The notes beneath the pieces were generated by a model that made no database searches, was not told the origin of the DNA, and was given only the letters and a program-made list of their open reading frames with translations. Below are positions 53,650 to 64,000 of a stretch of 64,000 nucleotides of DNA, one piece after another. Positions within the stretch are counted from its first letter, which is position 1, and every line of letters begins with the position of its first letter. Source of the DNA: Certhia americana. Lineage: Eukaryota > Chordata > Aves > Passeriformes > Certhiidae. The position numbers were made by a program, and so were the translations under genes. Where the stretch lies: NCBI GenBank assembly GCA_018697195.1, contig CM031858.1, positions 133,309,715-133,373,714 on the forward strand, in the 5' to 3' direction.

Positions 53650-55215
53650 AACAACTTCTTTGCCTCAGTCTTCAACAGTAAAACCAGTTATCCTCAGGAC
53701 AACAGGCCTCCTGAGCTGGTAAACAAGAACAGGGAGCAGAATGGACACCCTGTAATCCAGGAGGAAGCAGTTAGTGACTTGCTGTGCCACTTTGATTCTT
53801 GCAAGTCTATGGGACTGGATTGGACTCATCCTGAAGTGATGAGGGAGCTGGCAGCAAAGCTCACCAAGCCCCTCTTCATCATTTATCATCAGTCCTGGCT
53901 AACCAGGGAGGTCCCACATGACTGGAAGCTGGCCAATGTGACACCCATCTGATAACTACAGGCCTGTCAGCCTAACCTCAGTGCCCAGCAAGGTTATGGA
54001 GCAGATCATCTTGAGTGCAATCACATGACACATACCAGACAACCAAGGGATCAATCCCAGCCAGGATGGTTTAGGAAAGCCAAGTCCTTCCTGACCAACC
54101 TGATCATCATCTTATGACCAGGTGAGCTGCCTAGTAGAGGAGGGGAGGGTTGTAGTCTACCTGGACTTCAGGAAAGCTTTTGACTCCGTGTCCCATTGCA
54201 TACGCCTGAAAAAGCTGGCAGCCCATGTCTTGGAGAGGTGAACTCTTCACTGGGTTGAAAACTGGCTGGATGGTCAGGCCCAGAGTGGTGGTGAATGGTG
54301 CTACATCCAACTGGCATCCAGTCACCAGTGGTGTCCCCCAGGTGATGAGTGTTGGGCCCAGTCCTGTTTAATATCTTCACTGATGAGCTGGATGAGGGGA
54401 TTCAGTAAATTTGTAGAGTGCACCAAGCTGGGTGTGAGTGTGGGTCTGCTGTGGGGTAGGAAGCCTCTGCAGAGGGATCTGGAAAAGATGAATCAATGGC
54501 CCAAAGCCAGTGGTACAAGGTTCAATAAGGAGAATTGCTCGGTCCTACACTTTGTCCATATAACCCCATGCAGCACTACCTGCTGTGGGTAGAGCGTCTG
54601 GAAAGCTGTTCAGAAGAAAAGGACCTGGGGGTGCTGCTCAACAGCTACTGAACATTATCCAGTGTGTGCCCAGGTGGCCAAGGGCATCCTGGCCTGTATC
54701 AGCAATAGTGTGGCCAGCAGGAGCAGGGCAGTGACCTTCCCCATGCACTCAGCACTGGTGAGGCCACACCTTGAGTGCTGTGTCCAGTTCAAGGCCCCTC
54801 AATTCATGGACATGAAGGTGCTGGAACAAGTCCAAAGAAGGCCAGCTGGGCTGATGTAGGGTCTGGGGCACCAGTGTTATGAGGAACCACTGAGGGAGCT
54901 TGGTGTGTTTAGTGTGGAGAAAAGAAGGCTCAGGGACGACCTTATCACTCTCTGTAACTCCCTGATGAGAGCTTGGAGCCAGGTGGGGGTTGAGCTCTTT
55001 TCCCAGGCAACAAGCAACAGGATGAGAAGACAGCCTCAAGCTGCCTCAGGGGTAGTTTAGGTTGGACATTAGGAGGAATTTCTTCATAGAAAGGGTGATC
55101 AGGCACTGAAATGGGCTGCCAGGGAGGTGGTGGAGTCATTGTCCCTGGGGGCGTTTAAAGGAAGGGCTGGAGGTGACATTCAGTGCCCTGATCCAGTTGG
55201 CATGGTGGTGTTCAG
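53650..55215 (+). mobile_element. Decayed CR1 LINE fragment (reverse transcriptase plus 3' UTR)
   Basis: Frame-shifted pieces of the CR1 ORF2 reverse transcriptase can be followed in plus orientation. They include a QSWLTREVPHDWKLANVTPI stretch (about 53890-53950), VVYLDFRKAFDSVSH (about 54150-54195) and an NIFTDELDE stretch (about 54370-54400). The catalytic FxDD box reads FTDE here, so the enzyme is dead, and there are several stops and frameshifts. The 3' part (54600-55215) matches the CR1 tail with a GGTTGGACATTAGGAGGAAT segment. The copy is 5' truncated. It lies just upstream of the KLF10 island in the opposite orientation to that gene. Confidence 0.9.
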
Positions 55216-55449
55216 TCAAAGGTCTCAGACGTCTTTTCAAACCTAATTGTCCTGTGATGATGTCATTCTTCCTGTCCTTCCCCTTTTCAGTGGTGTCATG
55301 GTCCTATTCTTTCATTTTACTTAATTCTTCCCCACATCAGCCAATCCCAATTAGCAGAAGGGCAATGGCAGGTGATGTGTTCCTGTAATTTGTGGGAAAG
55401 CCAAAAAACAAGAAACACCTATCTAGTTATGCTTGAAAGAGGGAAAAAA

Positions 55450-55540
55450 CCCTCCGAACAAACAACAGCAACAAAAAACACACACAAACGAAACAAAAAT
55501 GAAACAAAAAAACAAACCTGCAAATGAAACAAAACACCAA
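55450..55540. repeat. A-rich (AAAC)-like low-complexity tract
   Basis: About 90 bp made mainly of AAAC/AACA units with ACACAC, without a fixed period. This is simple low-complexity DNA. Confidence 0.85.
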
Positions 55541-58500
55541 CCTGAAAGAAATGAGCAGTTTCTTCAGCCTGAAGATAGGATATAAATATTGCAAAACATG
55601 ACCACATATATGTAAAGTAGTACTTTCAAAGACACGTATTGACAAAGGAGTGGTAATTTTATTCCCAGGATAATGTTTTGTTGTTTTTGGTTTTTTTAAT
55701 ATTGCTTTAATTCCAGTTTTTCCACTGATACATTCTACAGATTGAATCTCTAATTTGGATTCACAGTGGTATCCCAGACACATCTGATGGGATGTGCTCT
55801 CATATTATGCCCCCTTGCACCAGGCTGCCAGTGGTGAGATCCCTTTCTCCTTGGAGAAAGCTGCTCTTCAGCTGCCACTATTGGCACCTGTGGGAAAATA
55901 TGCCACTAGAGAGAAATCTGCATCTCCCATCTTCTGTTTCTGTTGTGCAGCCTGGGTATCTGCCTGACTTTCTGACAGATTTTATAAGATGCCTGTAGGG
56001 AAATGGATTGGTTTGACTCCCTTATCTAGAGAGAATTCCCAAAAGAGAATTCACTTCAGGATGATCCAACCTCCTTTCACTACTAGTAGCAAACAGTTGT
56101 TTACAAATTACTCCATTGGATCCCACGTCTCTGGGTGGAGAAACAGGAGAAAGTGTGTTTACTATGTGTTCCACACTGAAATCAACAGGGAAAATATGTT
56201 GATAAAATGGCTGCTTGTCTCCTAGAACGTGCTGTCCTTTGCCAGAAAGTGCTACTGTCACACAAGGCACAGCTGGGGAAAGAGCTGCTGGCTCACAAGT
56301 GCATCTTCCCTGGCTAAAATAAAGGTTGTGGAACAAATGCTCAATAATTCTTGGCGAAATTCTGTGCTTTCTGTTTATGGCAAGTTCTGTCATAGTTTTT
56401 GTGATTGTAAGTGGTTTTATTTAAAACATTCTGAAATCTCATTTGAAACATGTTATTGCCACTAAAATCTGTAAAAGTTGCACCAGCCTACATGATAAGT
56501 TCACTCACAAAACTAATAGTTTCTCTGTACATCGACAGAAAATTGTTACTTTTTCACCCTTACTTGTATGTAATGCATATATACAAATGTTTTACTCGTA
56601 CAGTAAGAACTTTAGTGTTAAAAATCCAGTTTCCAACACGAACAGATCTGTAACATGAACTACCATCACCATTTTTAGTTTGCTTGCTATGGCAACATGT
56701 TGAAGGTGTTTGATGGACTGTTGGAAGAAGTTACACTGATTCTCCAGTAATTTTCTATAAGTGCTCTTTGGAGGGATACAGTTATTTTCATATAAAATGG
56801 AAAAGTGAAATTAGCATAGTGATGTTTAAGCCTGATCATGAGCCTTTTAGATTTGTCATAAGGGTGACTTTCAGGGGACACTGAGCAAAAGCTGCTGTAA
56901 ACACTTTGCAGTTTTGGCTATATCTCTCTTCAGTGATGTGATGTGAGGTAAGTTGGATGATCCAACACTGACAGGTACTTCTTAACTCTGCTGTGGTGTG
57001 ACTATGAGAAAATAAAGGGCTGAGTTGCAATGGCAGCTCATGCTTCAGGTGGCCTGTTTTGTTTTGTTCTCTTCCCACTCATCTCTCTCAACCCTGTCCT
57101 GTCCTTGCTTTACCTTCTTGTCCATCCTCCTCTTGGCTTCCCAGTAAGCCATTTCAGCTCCTGTGCTGCAGGATCACCCTTGCTGCCCTTGGCACCCCTT
57201 CCAGCAGTGATTTTTCACAGGTCCTCTCAGCTTGTCTGTCCCAGCTGCCAATCTCATGTGCCCCTGGCACACACAGTTTCTAAATACCTCTTAATGCACC
57301 TTCCTTCCCAGGATGTATCTTCTGCCTTTGCTCCATGAAAGCCTCTCCCTGTGGCCATTCCCAGTAACCTGCACTTGCCAGAGCCTGCTCTGCATCACTT
57401 ATGGCCATTCAGATCCTGCTGCCTCCTCCACCATTTTTGAATCCTCCCTAATGTATTCCTCCTCCACTGGCACCTCCAGCTGCTGATGTTTCCAGCCCTG
57501 CTTCCCCAACTGCCCTCTTTCTTTGCTTCTCTTCTCAACTTTAATTTCCAGAGCAACCCTCTGCAGCCACGCCTCTCTTCAGTCTGCTTGTCTGGTTACT
57601 CAAGAAGCCTCCTGCTCATTCTCCTGAGTGAGAGCCTCCTCTCACCCTTGGGCTTTGTTCCCACCATGTCAATGCTTGTCTGCTGCTGCCACCATCCAGG
57701 TGCAGGGCCCTGTGAGTTTTGCGTTGTGCACTGACCAGCAGCAGTCCAAATACACAGAAAGACTGGGGTTGGACTGGTAGGTTACACTTCCCCTCCTTTA
57801 GGCCAGATCTTCAGAGAAGTTCTGGGTTTGGCAGGGAGTATGGGCTCTGTAAGAGGCTGCCTGATGGTGTGGGGGATCAGAATGCAGGTAGGGTGAAGGA
57901 CTTTGTGAAAGGGTGGAGAATGGGTTTGCTGTCCCTGTCCTCCACAAGCAGGCTCAACTGTCATCTCAGTGGCATGTCCTGTAGCTGTGTTGTAGCAGCT
58001 GGCCTTGGCTCAGGAAAGAGCAGTCCTCGGAAGTGTGGGGATATAGCTCTTCCTTGACTCCCACCGTCCACAGGAGCTTTGTGTCCCCCCCGAGACCTCC
58101 AGTCCCTTCTAAATGCATGGCCAGGAGCTCTGCATGTGTTCATCTGCTGTATCCTCTCTTCTCCCTCTGCCCTGTGCTCTGCCTTTGAATTACAGAGCAG
58201 AACTGTCAAAACCACCTCTACCAAAAATAATCTCTTGCTTCAGAGGCTGGAAAATGTGACAGCTCATCTTCATATGCAGAGTGGTGCAGTGGGTGTCTGA
58301 AAGCAGCTGAGGCTGAGGGGGTGGCCTGGGAAAGACAGCTCTGAAATGGCAGCTGGGGAACATGAGAGGAAGGACGGAAGGAAGGGAGCAAATGAAGAAC
58401 AGGGAGGGGACGGAAGGAGGGCCGGAGGCAGAAGACAGCAAGTCCAGGGCATGAGAGGGTTGTACAGTGTGCGGCTGTTCTTTTTTCCCTGTCCTTCTAC

Positions 58501-59375
58501 TGCTCCCATTCAGTTATTGAATTAGAAAAGTATCTCTGCTGCTACTGACAGCAGTTGCCAAGCTTAATATATCAGATAACTGGGAAGCGGGAGCACATAG
58601 TCAGCAACAAGGCAGCTTGGTGCTTTTTTTCGTCTCCTTTTTCCTCCTTCTACTTGCCCCATTTTCCTCACATATCCTAACCTTAAGAAAAATCTGCTTC
58701 ATCCTGGTTCTACAATTGCTTATTGAAGCACCGAGTGAAAAACAGAACTTACTTGTCATTAAGATTTCAGTTCATGGGTTTTACTTCGCTTTACCAGTCT
58801 GCCAGATGGAGCAAATCCTGTTTGCCTGGCAGTGCCATGTTCCTCCCCAGCCGTATATGATACTCACCCCAGTTTCTGTGTACGTGCATTTTACAGAGTA
58901 TTGCTTGTGGCCCTTTGTCTCTGGAGCATTTGTGGCTGTGTCTGAGTCACTGCAGTTCCAGTCCTGCTGTGCCTGCTCAGTGGAAGGCTTCAGAGGCTGT
59001 TGGCAGTGTTGATGTTTGCTCTGCTGCCATAGGAGACAGCCTCGTGGGGTCGGGGGAAACCTCAAACATCCTGAGTGAAGCCAAAGGGCAGGTGAGAGAA
59101 ACTTCTTTTGGGCAAGTGAGCTGCTTCCAGTGAAGTTGATCTTCTCTGGCAGCACTGGAAGCAGCTAAAGGATCACTGTCTGTTCACAAGTATTTTCCAT
59201 TCAGTTTCCCAGAGAAGCTGTGGATGTGATTTTATGCCACCTAGGAGGAAATGGGGTTTTCTTTAGGAAAACATTTAGAATTTTTACTGTTAACCACTTG
59301 TTCATTATTTATGTACGCCTATTACATGACATCTTAAGTTTTTAATTTCAAAAACCCACTTGTCCATCCTGCAGG
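55541..59375. other. Intergenic, no gene seen
   Basis: No exon or RNA gene recognised. A pyrimidine-rich stretch spans about 57060-57600. A GGAA/GGGA-rich purine tract lies at about 58360-58435. Open frames are 131 residues or shorter and have no similarity that I recognise. Confidence 0.5.
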
Positions 59376-59520
59376 TCATAGAATGGCTTGAGTTGAAAGG
59401 GGCCTTAAAGATCATCTGGTTCCAACTTTCCTGCCTTGGGCAGGGACACCATCCACCAGACCTGATTGCTCAAAGCCCCATCCAGCCTGGCTATGAACAC
59501 TTCTAGGGATAGAGCACCTT
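59376..59520 (-). mobile_element. CR1 LINE 3' end fragment
   Basis: It opens with TCATAGAATGGCTTGAGTTG and continues through the AAAGATCATCTGG and CATCCAGCCTGGCTATGAAC segments typical of a reverse-oriented CR1 tail. About 145 bp long, non-coding, moderately diverged. Confidence 0.88.
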
Positions 59521-60995
59521 ATTTTTCTGATTGAAAGGCTAAATTGTCATAGGATTGGGACAATAAATTAGATAAGAGAATTAGGAGCACAGCTGGTAAT
59601 TTACTGGCCAGCTTTGTAACTGGTCTAGGGGCTGAGGCTGAATTGGATGAAACTACAGTCTGCTGAATTTCACCCCTCTCTTAAGAAAAGCAACTTTGTT
59701 ATCTGTGGCTTATCTTGGTTTGGGCATGCAGAATTAAGGTGTTTAAAGTTGTTCCTTTATCCTAAATTCTTTGATTTCTACCTATAAATAAGCAAGAGGC
59801 ATTTTCCACCTCTCCTCAAGGACATCAAGGGGTATTTTTTACTTGTGATGAGTACATGTTTCATGTAAGACTGTGGGATAGATGGCCATTTTAGTCAGCA
59901 CAGAAAGAACCCAGGTAAGTAAATGATCACTTCAATACATACTAAAAATTGTGAGAGGTTTTATACTCAACAGTTTCAGTGCAGGATTAGGTTGTATGCC
60001 AACTAGAACTTTCCTTGGGTCCTGTGGCTCTGTTTCTTCTGAGGATGGTTGGTCCTGTACAGCTACAGCCCTGCTTCCACCTGTCTTTTTGGAAGGTCAA
60101 CCAAAACAGGTGTCTGGTCAGCTCAAACCATCCAAGTCACATACTCACTAAGTGTCTTGACCCAAGAAATCCTGGGAATCCAGTGGCAATCAGAAATTAA
60201 TATTGGAATGATTTGTTGATTCCGTCAGTGCTTCCTGTTTCACTTCCCATGGTGTGTTTATTTTTGTTTAGTATCTTGTGTGGTCTTTCTTCACTTGTGC
60301 AGTGCTGGGAGGTTTGTTGATACCTCCAGTAAAGTGCAACATTGCTGTGTCATGTGGAGTTTGTCATTTCACAACAACATGGATACTTTTGAACAGCTGT
60401 GGAAGAGTGTGGCAAAGTGACATTGCTTTTTTCTTTCAGACAGAGCTTGGAAAGTATCAGAAAACACAACAGAGAATGTTTTCTGCTTGAGAGGATAACA
60501 TACATGTCTGTGCATTCCACCACTTGGAAAGGTGTATTTAATATATTTCGAGATTTCTCGTGTCATGATTGATTTAACTATTCAGTATAAGACTCAACTG
60601 ATCAATTTGAATTTCTGCTATCAAAATCAGATACTTAGAAGCTGAACTGTCAGCCAATAAAATGAGAAGCAGACAGCCTGTAAACATTGTCGAATTAATT
60701 GTGTAGCTAACAAAGCCACCTGTTCCTGCTATGATCAAATAAATGTTTTTCCCAATGGCAGTGTTAGAAACACATTTGTGTCCTTTTCCTGCCGAAATGG
60801 AATTTGCTTGTTACACTATGACCTAAAGGCTGCTGCATTTTAAAAATTCCTCTGATGGGCTAAATCCTGGAGGTATGAAGGAGATGAGATGGTGGTGGGA
60901 TGGGACATAGCAATATGGTATAAAAGTCAGCAGGGACACTTTGCCTTTCCTCCTAACACAGGTGGCAGCATTTCCATACCTCCCACTATAAGCAT
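59521..60995. other. Intergenic, no gene seen
   Basis: Non-coding sequence between a CR1 tail and an ERV LTR. A GGTATAAAAG motif at about 60916-60925 resembles a TATA box but has no gene after it. It could be part of a more decayed retroviral element. Confidence 0.45.
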
Positions 60996-61307
60996 TGTCC
61001 TGGTTTTGGTTGGTATAGAGTTAATTTTCTTCCCAGTAGCTGATAGAGTGCTGTGTTATGGATTTAGTATGAGAATAACATTGATAACATGCTGATGTTT
61101 TGGTTGTTGCTAAGTAGTGCTTCCTCTAAGTCAAGGACTTTTCAGTTTCTCATGTTCTGCCTGTGAGGAGCTGCACAGAAGCCTGGACAGCTGACCCAAA
61201 CTGGCCAAAGGGATATTCCAGACCACAGAATGTCATGCTCAGATCCCCACACAATGTGGGACCTGGGAATGACATAAATGGTATGGAATAAGGGGTGGAG
61301 AAGGTGC
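60996..61307 (+). mobile_element. ERV LTR copy A (5' portion)
   Basis: It starts with TGTCCTGGTTTTGGTTGG and follows the U3 part of an LTR common in songbird genomes, including TGACCCAAACTGGCCAAAGG (on this copy CTGACCCAAACTGG...). It fades after about 61275 and meets a second LTR start instead of its own R/U5. No coding sequence. Family name not assigned from sequence alone. Confidence 0.75.
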
Positions 61308-61867
61308 TGTCATTGGCTGCAATAGAGTTAATTTTGTTCATAGTAGCAGGTTTGGGCCTATGTTTAGGATTTGTCCTGAAAACAATGTTGATAACGGAGG
61401 AATATTTTCATTATCCCTGAGCAGCACTAATTCAGAGTGAAAGCCTTTTCTGCTTTTCACCTCCCCTCTTCCCAGTGAGGAGTCTGGAGGAGCACAAGGA
61501 GCTGGGATACCTGACCCCAGGTGCCCAGAGGGATATCCCACACCATATGGCTCATGGTCAGCATATAAATCTGGGGGAAAAAAGAAGGAAGGGGGAGATG
61601 TTTGGAGCAATAGCATTTGTCTTCTCAAGTCACCATTACATGTGATGGATGCCTGCTTTCCTGAGGATGGCTGAACACCTGGCAGTCCTTGGGGAGAAGT
61701 GAATGAATTCCAAATTCCTTGGTTTGCTTTGCTTGTGCTTCTATTAGACTGTCTTTGTCTCAGTCCCTGAGTTTTATCACTTTACTGATTCTCTTCCCAT
61801 CCCACTGCCAGGGAATAAAAAAGTGGCTGTGTGGTGCTTAATTGCTGGCAGGGTTTTAGCCATGACA
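61308..61867 (+). mobile_element. ERV LTR copy B (near full length)
   Basis: A second LTR in the same orientation begins with a diverged version of the same start (GGCTGCAATAGAGTTAATTT). It continues through a CATATAAATCTGGG TATA-like segment, a TTGAATGAATTCC-like U5 passage and the terminal GGTTTTAGCCATGACA, ending in CA as LTRs do. About 560 bp. It is non-coding and old, judging from many substitutions relative to the family pattern. Confidence 0.78.
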
Positions 61868-62998
61868 TGTATTTTGATAGAAGTCATGGGATCTAAGATT
61901 CTTCTTTCCTTTAAACCTGCCTTTAATTATTCTTGAACTATTGACTAATTTAATCTTCATATGACAAATGAGACAGAGCTGTTAATAGCTCCCACAGTGT
62001 TAATTTATTAATGTAATACCTGAACCCACAGCGTATCTCTTAGTTTATATTCAAACAAACAAACAATCCTTAGATAGGAAAATTTAAGTGAGAAAGGGCA
62101 GGTAGCATGTCCTTCATCTGATATAGAGTGATGCATCCAGTTTGGCCCCCTGCAGCCAATACAGTCCTTCTGTATGTGTCAGCAGGCCTTGAGCTCTCCC
62201 ATGTCCTGCTGCTGTCTCTTGCCAAATTCCTGGCTCACATACCACACCCTTGGTATCACGGTACAAAACACATCACTGACAAGCTGTTAAGCCACCCACT
62301 TGCTATTAGTAATTGATTTCCTTATTTTTCTCAAGATTTCACAGGAATTAAGGGCAAGGGGCACACTTGTGAGACCTGTGGAGATCAAGGCCTTGTGTTT
62401 CATTTAAAGAGACATCATAAGAGCCGCAGCTTTGCTGCTCACATAGTCTCTTAGCAGCAATGTAAGGATTAAGCAATTCTATTTTAAATCTTTAAAACAA
62501 GAGTCTGTGTGAAAGCCAGCTTTGGTGTTCCTCAGTGCAAGTATCTCCACCATGAGCTCAGACTGGCATGTGGGGCTGCAAGGAGATAGATCTCTCTTTA
62601 TTCTCCAAACACACAATGTGCAGGGACAGTGTTGGCTTTGTCAGAGACTACAGGGAGGGAACCCCTGTCAGTGGGGTTGCCCTCATGACCAGAAAAACTC
62701 ACCCAATGATTTTCATAAGTCTTTGCAAGATCCCAGGTGTAGCTGGAGATTGTGCAGGTTATGTGGTGTGTCCTCATACCAAACCCTGTGTGGTAGCAGG
62801 TAGCCAGCATCCATCTGCTCCCTGAATTCTCCTGTGTCTCTCACTTTGCTCTTGCAGCTCAGTTCTGGGGACACATGCTTCATTCCTGCAGCTCTGCATG
62901 GGACACATGTCCCATTTGGTTTTGCAGCTCACTGCTGGAGGTGTTGTCCCACAGCCCATTCTTGGTCCTACAGACATTCACTCTGTGGGAGCCACGGT
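61868..62998. other. Spacer between LTR copies, no gene seen
   Basis: 1.1 kb without recognisable retroviral coding sequence or host exon. Open frames are 95 residues or shorter. If the LTRs at each end belonged to one provirus, its interior has been lost or is no longer recognisable. Confidence 0.45.
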
Positions 62999-63437
62999 AT
63001 ACTGGTTTTGGCTGGTACAGAGTTAATTTTCTTCCCAGGAGCTGGTACAGTCCTATGTGTTCAATTTAGGATAAGAAAAAGAAAAAGAAGGATATTAGTT
63101 GATAACACACTGGTGGTTTAGTTGTTCCTAGTAGGGCTTGCCAAAAATCAACGGGTTTTCAGCTTTCTGTGTTCTGCTAGTGTGGAGTTGCACAAGCAGC
63201 AGTAGAGAGCACAGCCAGGACAGGTGACCCAAACTGGCCAAAGGGATTTTCCATACCACAGAACACCATGTTTGATACATAAACTGTGGGGTATTGTCTG
63301 GAAGCTGACAGTCACTGCCCAGGGATGGGTATTGGACTGGGGTGGTAAGCACTTGCACTATGCATCACTTGTCTTTCTTGTGTTTTTTTATACCTCTTTT
63401 TGTTCCCTCCCTTTTCATTATATTCATATATATTATA

Positions 63438-63486
<49 letters not shown>

Positions 63487-63630
63487 TTATTTCAGTTACT
63501 AAACTGTTTTTATCTCAACTAATGGGTTTTACCCTTGTTTCCGATTCTCTTCCTCATCCCAGGGCGTGGGGGGAGCAGTGAGCAAACAGCTACATGGTCT
63601 TTAGCAGCCAGCTGAGGTTAAACCATAACA
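62999..63630 (+). mobile_element. ERV LTR copy C, solo
   Basis: It starts with ACTGGTTTTGGCTGGTACAG and ends with GCTGAGGTTAAACCATAACA, the usual terminus of this LTR group. It shares the U3 part with copies A and B but differs in the middle (a CTGACAGTCACTGCCCAGG passage), so it is a different subfamily. It contains an (ATT)n tract before U5. No internal retroviral genes adjoin it, so it is a solo LTR. Confidence 0.8.
63439..63486 (+). repeat. (ATT)n microsatellite inside LTR copy C
   Basis: About 15 consecutive ATT units. Related LTRs often carry a short ATT-rich stretch at the same place, so the tract probably expanded from the element itself. Confidence 0.95.
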
Positions 63631-64000
63631 AACAGTAAGAAGAGGGACAGTATGAGCCTTGTTTGAGGTGACAAGCAAAGTGGAATCCTGACCTAATGAA
63701 AGCTTTTCTAGAAGAGGACACTGTCTTGTCTATAGTAGAGAGGATATGTTTTTCCAATTGGATCTGTGGTGCAGACTGAGCCCATGTAGCTGGTTTTGGT
63801 ACCCACAACTCCGCAAGGCCTGTGAGTGATGTGTTGGCATTAAAGGGCTGGCAAGCAGCTTTCTAAAGACCTCATCAATCTGAGCCTGCCTATGACTGCT
63901 ATTGCCCTGGTTTAAAGTCTCTCCTCCAAGAGGGGAAGAAGGGATGGCGGACAAGGTCAGTGTCTAAAAGGGTGTAAATATGTAAGCATGTGTCTGTTGC
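63631..64000. other. Intergenic to window end, no gene seen
   Basis: 370 bp of ordinary non-coding sequence. By vertebrate synteny the next gene beyond the window would be AZIN1, but none of it is visible here. Confidence 0.5.

Noticed and set aside
60916..60925. TATA-box-like GGTATAAAAG
   Set aside because: No coding sequence or CpG island follows; it may be a remnant of a decayed LTR or chance.

Overview
This window is nuclear DNA from a bird, probably a songbird. The evidence is the remains of avian CR1 LINEs, ERV long terminal repeats of a type common in passerines, two large CpG-island promoters, and vertebrate exon/intron structure. The genes present are in the conserved vertebrate order UBR5 - ODF1 - KLF10 (human 8q22.3). 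It is eukaryotic: there are no operons, CRISPR arrays or insertion sequences.

Layout: (1) 1-1500 holds the 5' end of UBR5 on the minus strand. It contains the last part of intron 1, one coding first exon (810-871) and a CpG-island promoter with CRE, CCAAT, E-box and YY1/TISU-type sites. (2) 1.5-22.7 kb is intergenic and AT-rich, with old CR1 tails, a 10-base assembly gap and a perfect 17-bp hairpin. (3) 22.7-23.8 kb is ODF1 on the plus strand, a two-exon gene for a sperm-tail protein related to small heat-shock proteins. An X-box-like site and a CRE-like site lie just upstream. (4) 23.8-47.3 kb is intergenic, with CR1 tails and an orphan CpG island at about 41.0-41.7 kb that belongs to no visible gene. 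(5) 47.35 to about 52.3 kb is KLF10 on the minus strand. It has three coding exons encoding a 455-residue, three-zinc-finger repressor, plus a probable non-coding first exon in a 1.8-kb CpG island. (6) 53.6-64 kb is intergenic. It carries a decayed CR1 reverse-transcriptase fragment, two head-to-tail ERV LTR copies (61.0-61.9 kb) and a third LTR (63.0-63.6 kb).

The three genes do not form a pathway. UBR5 is a ubiquitin ligase, ODF1 a structural sperm-flagellum protein and KLF10 a TGF-beta-inducible repressor, and they are linked by ancient synteny. I found no previously undescribed system. The best leads are an apparent loss of the N-terminal extension of KLF10 (possibly now a 4-codon uORF), a TISU-type 5-codon uORF upstream of UBR5, an ODF1 without the mammalian Cys-Pro repeat tail, and the orphan CpG island.
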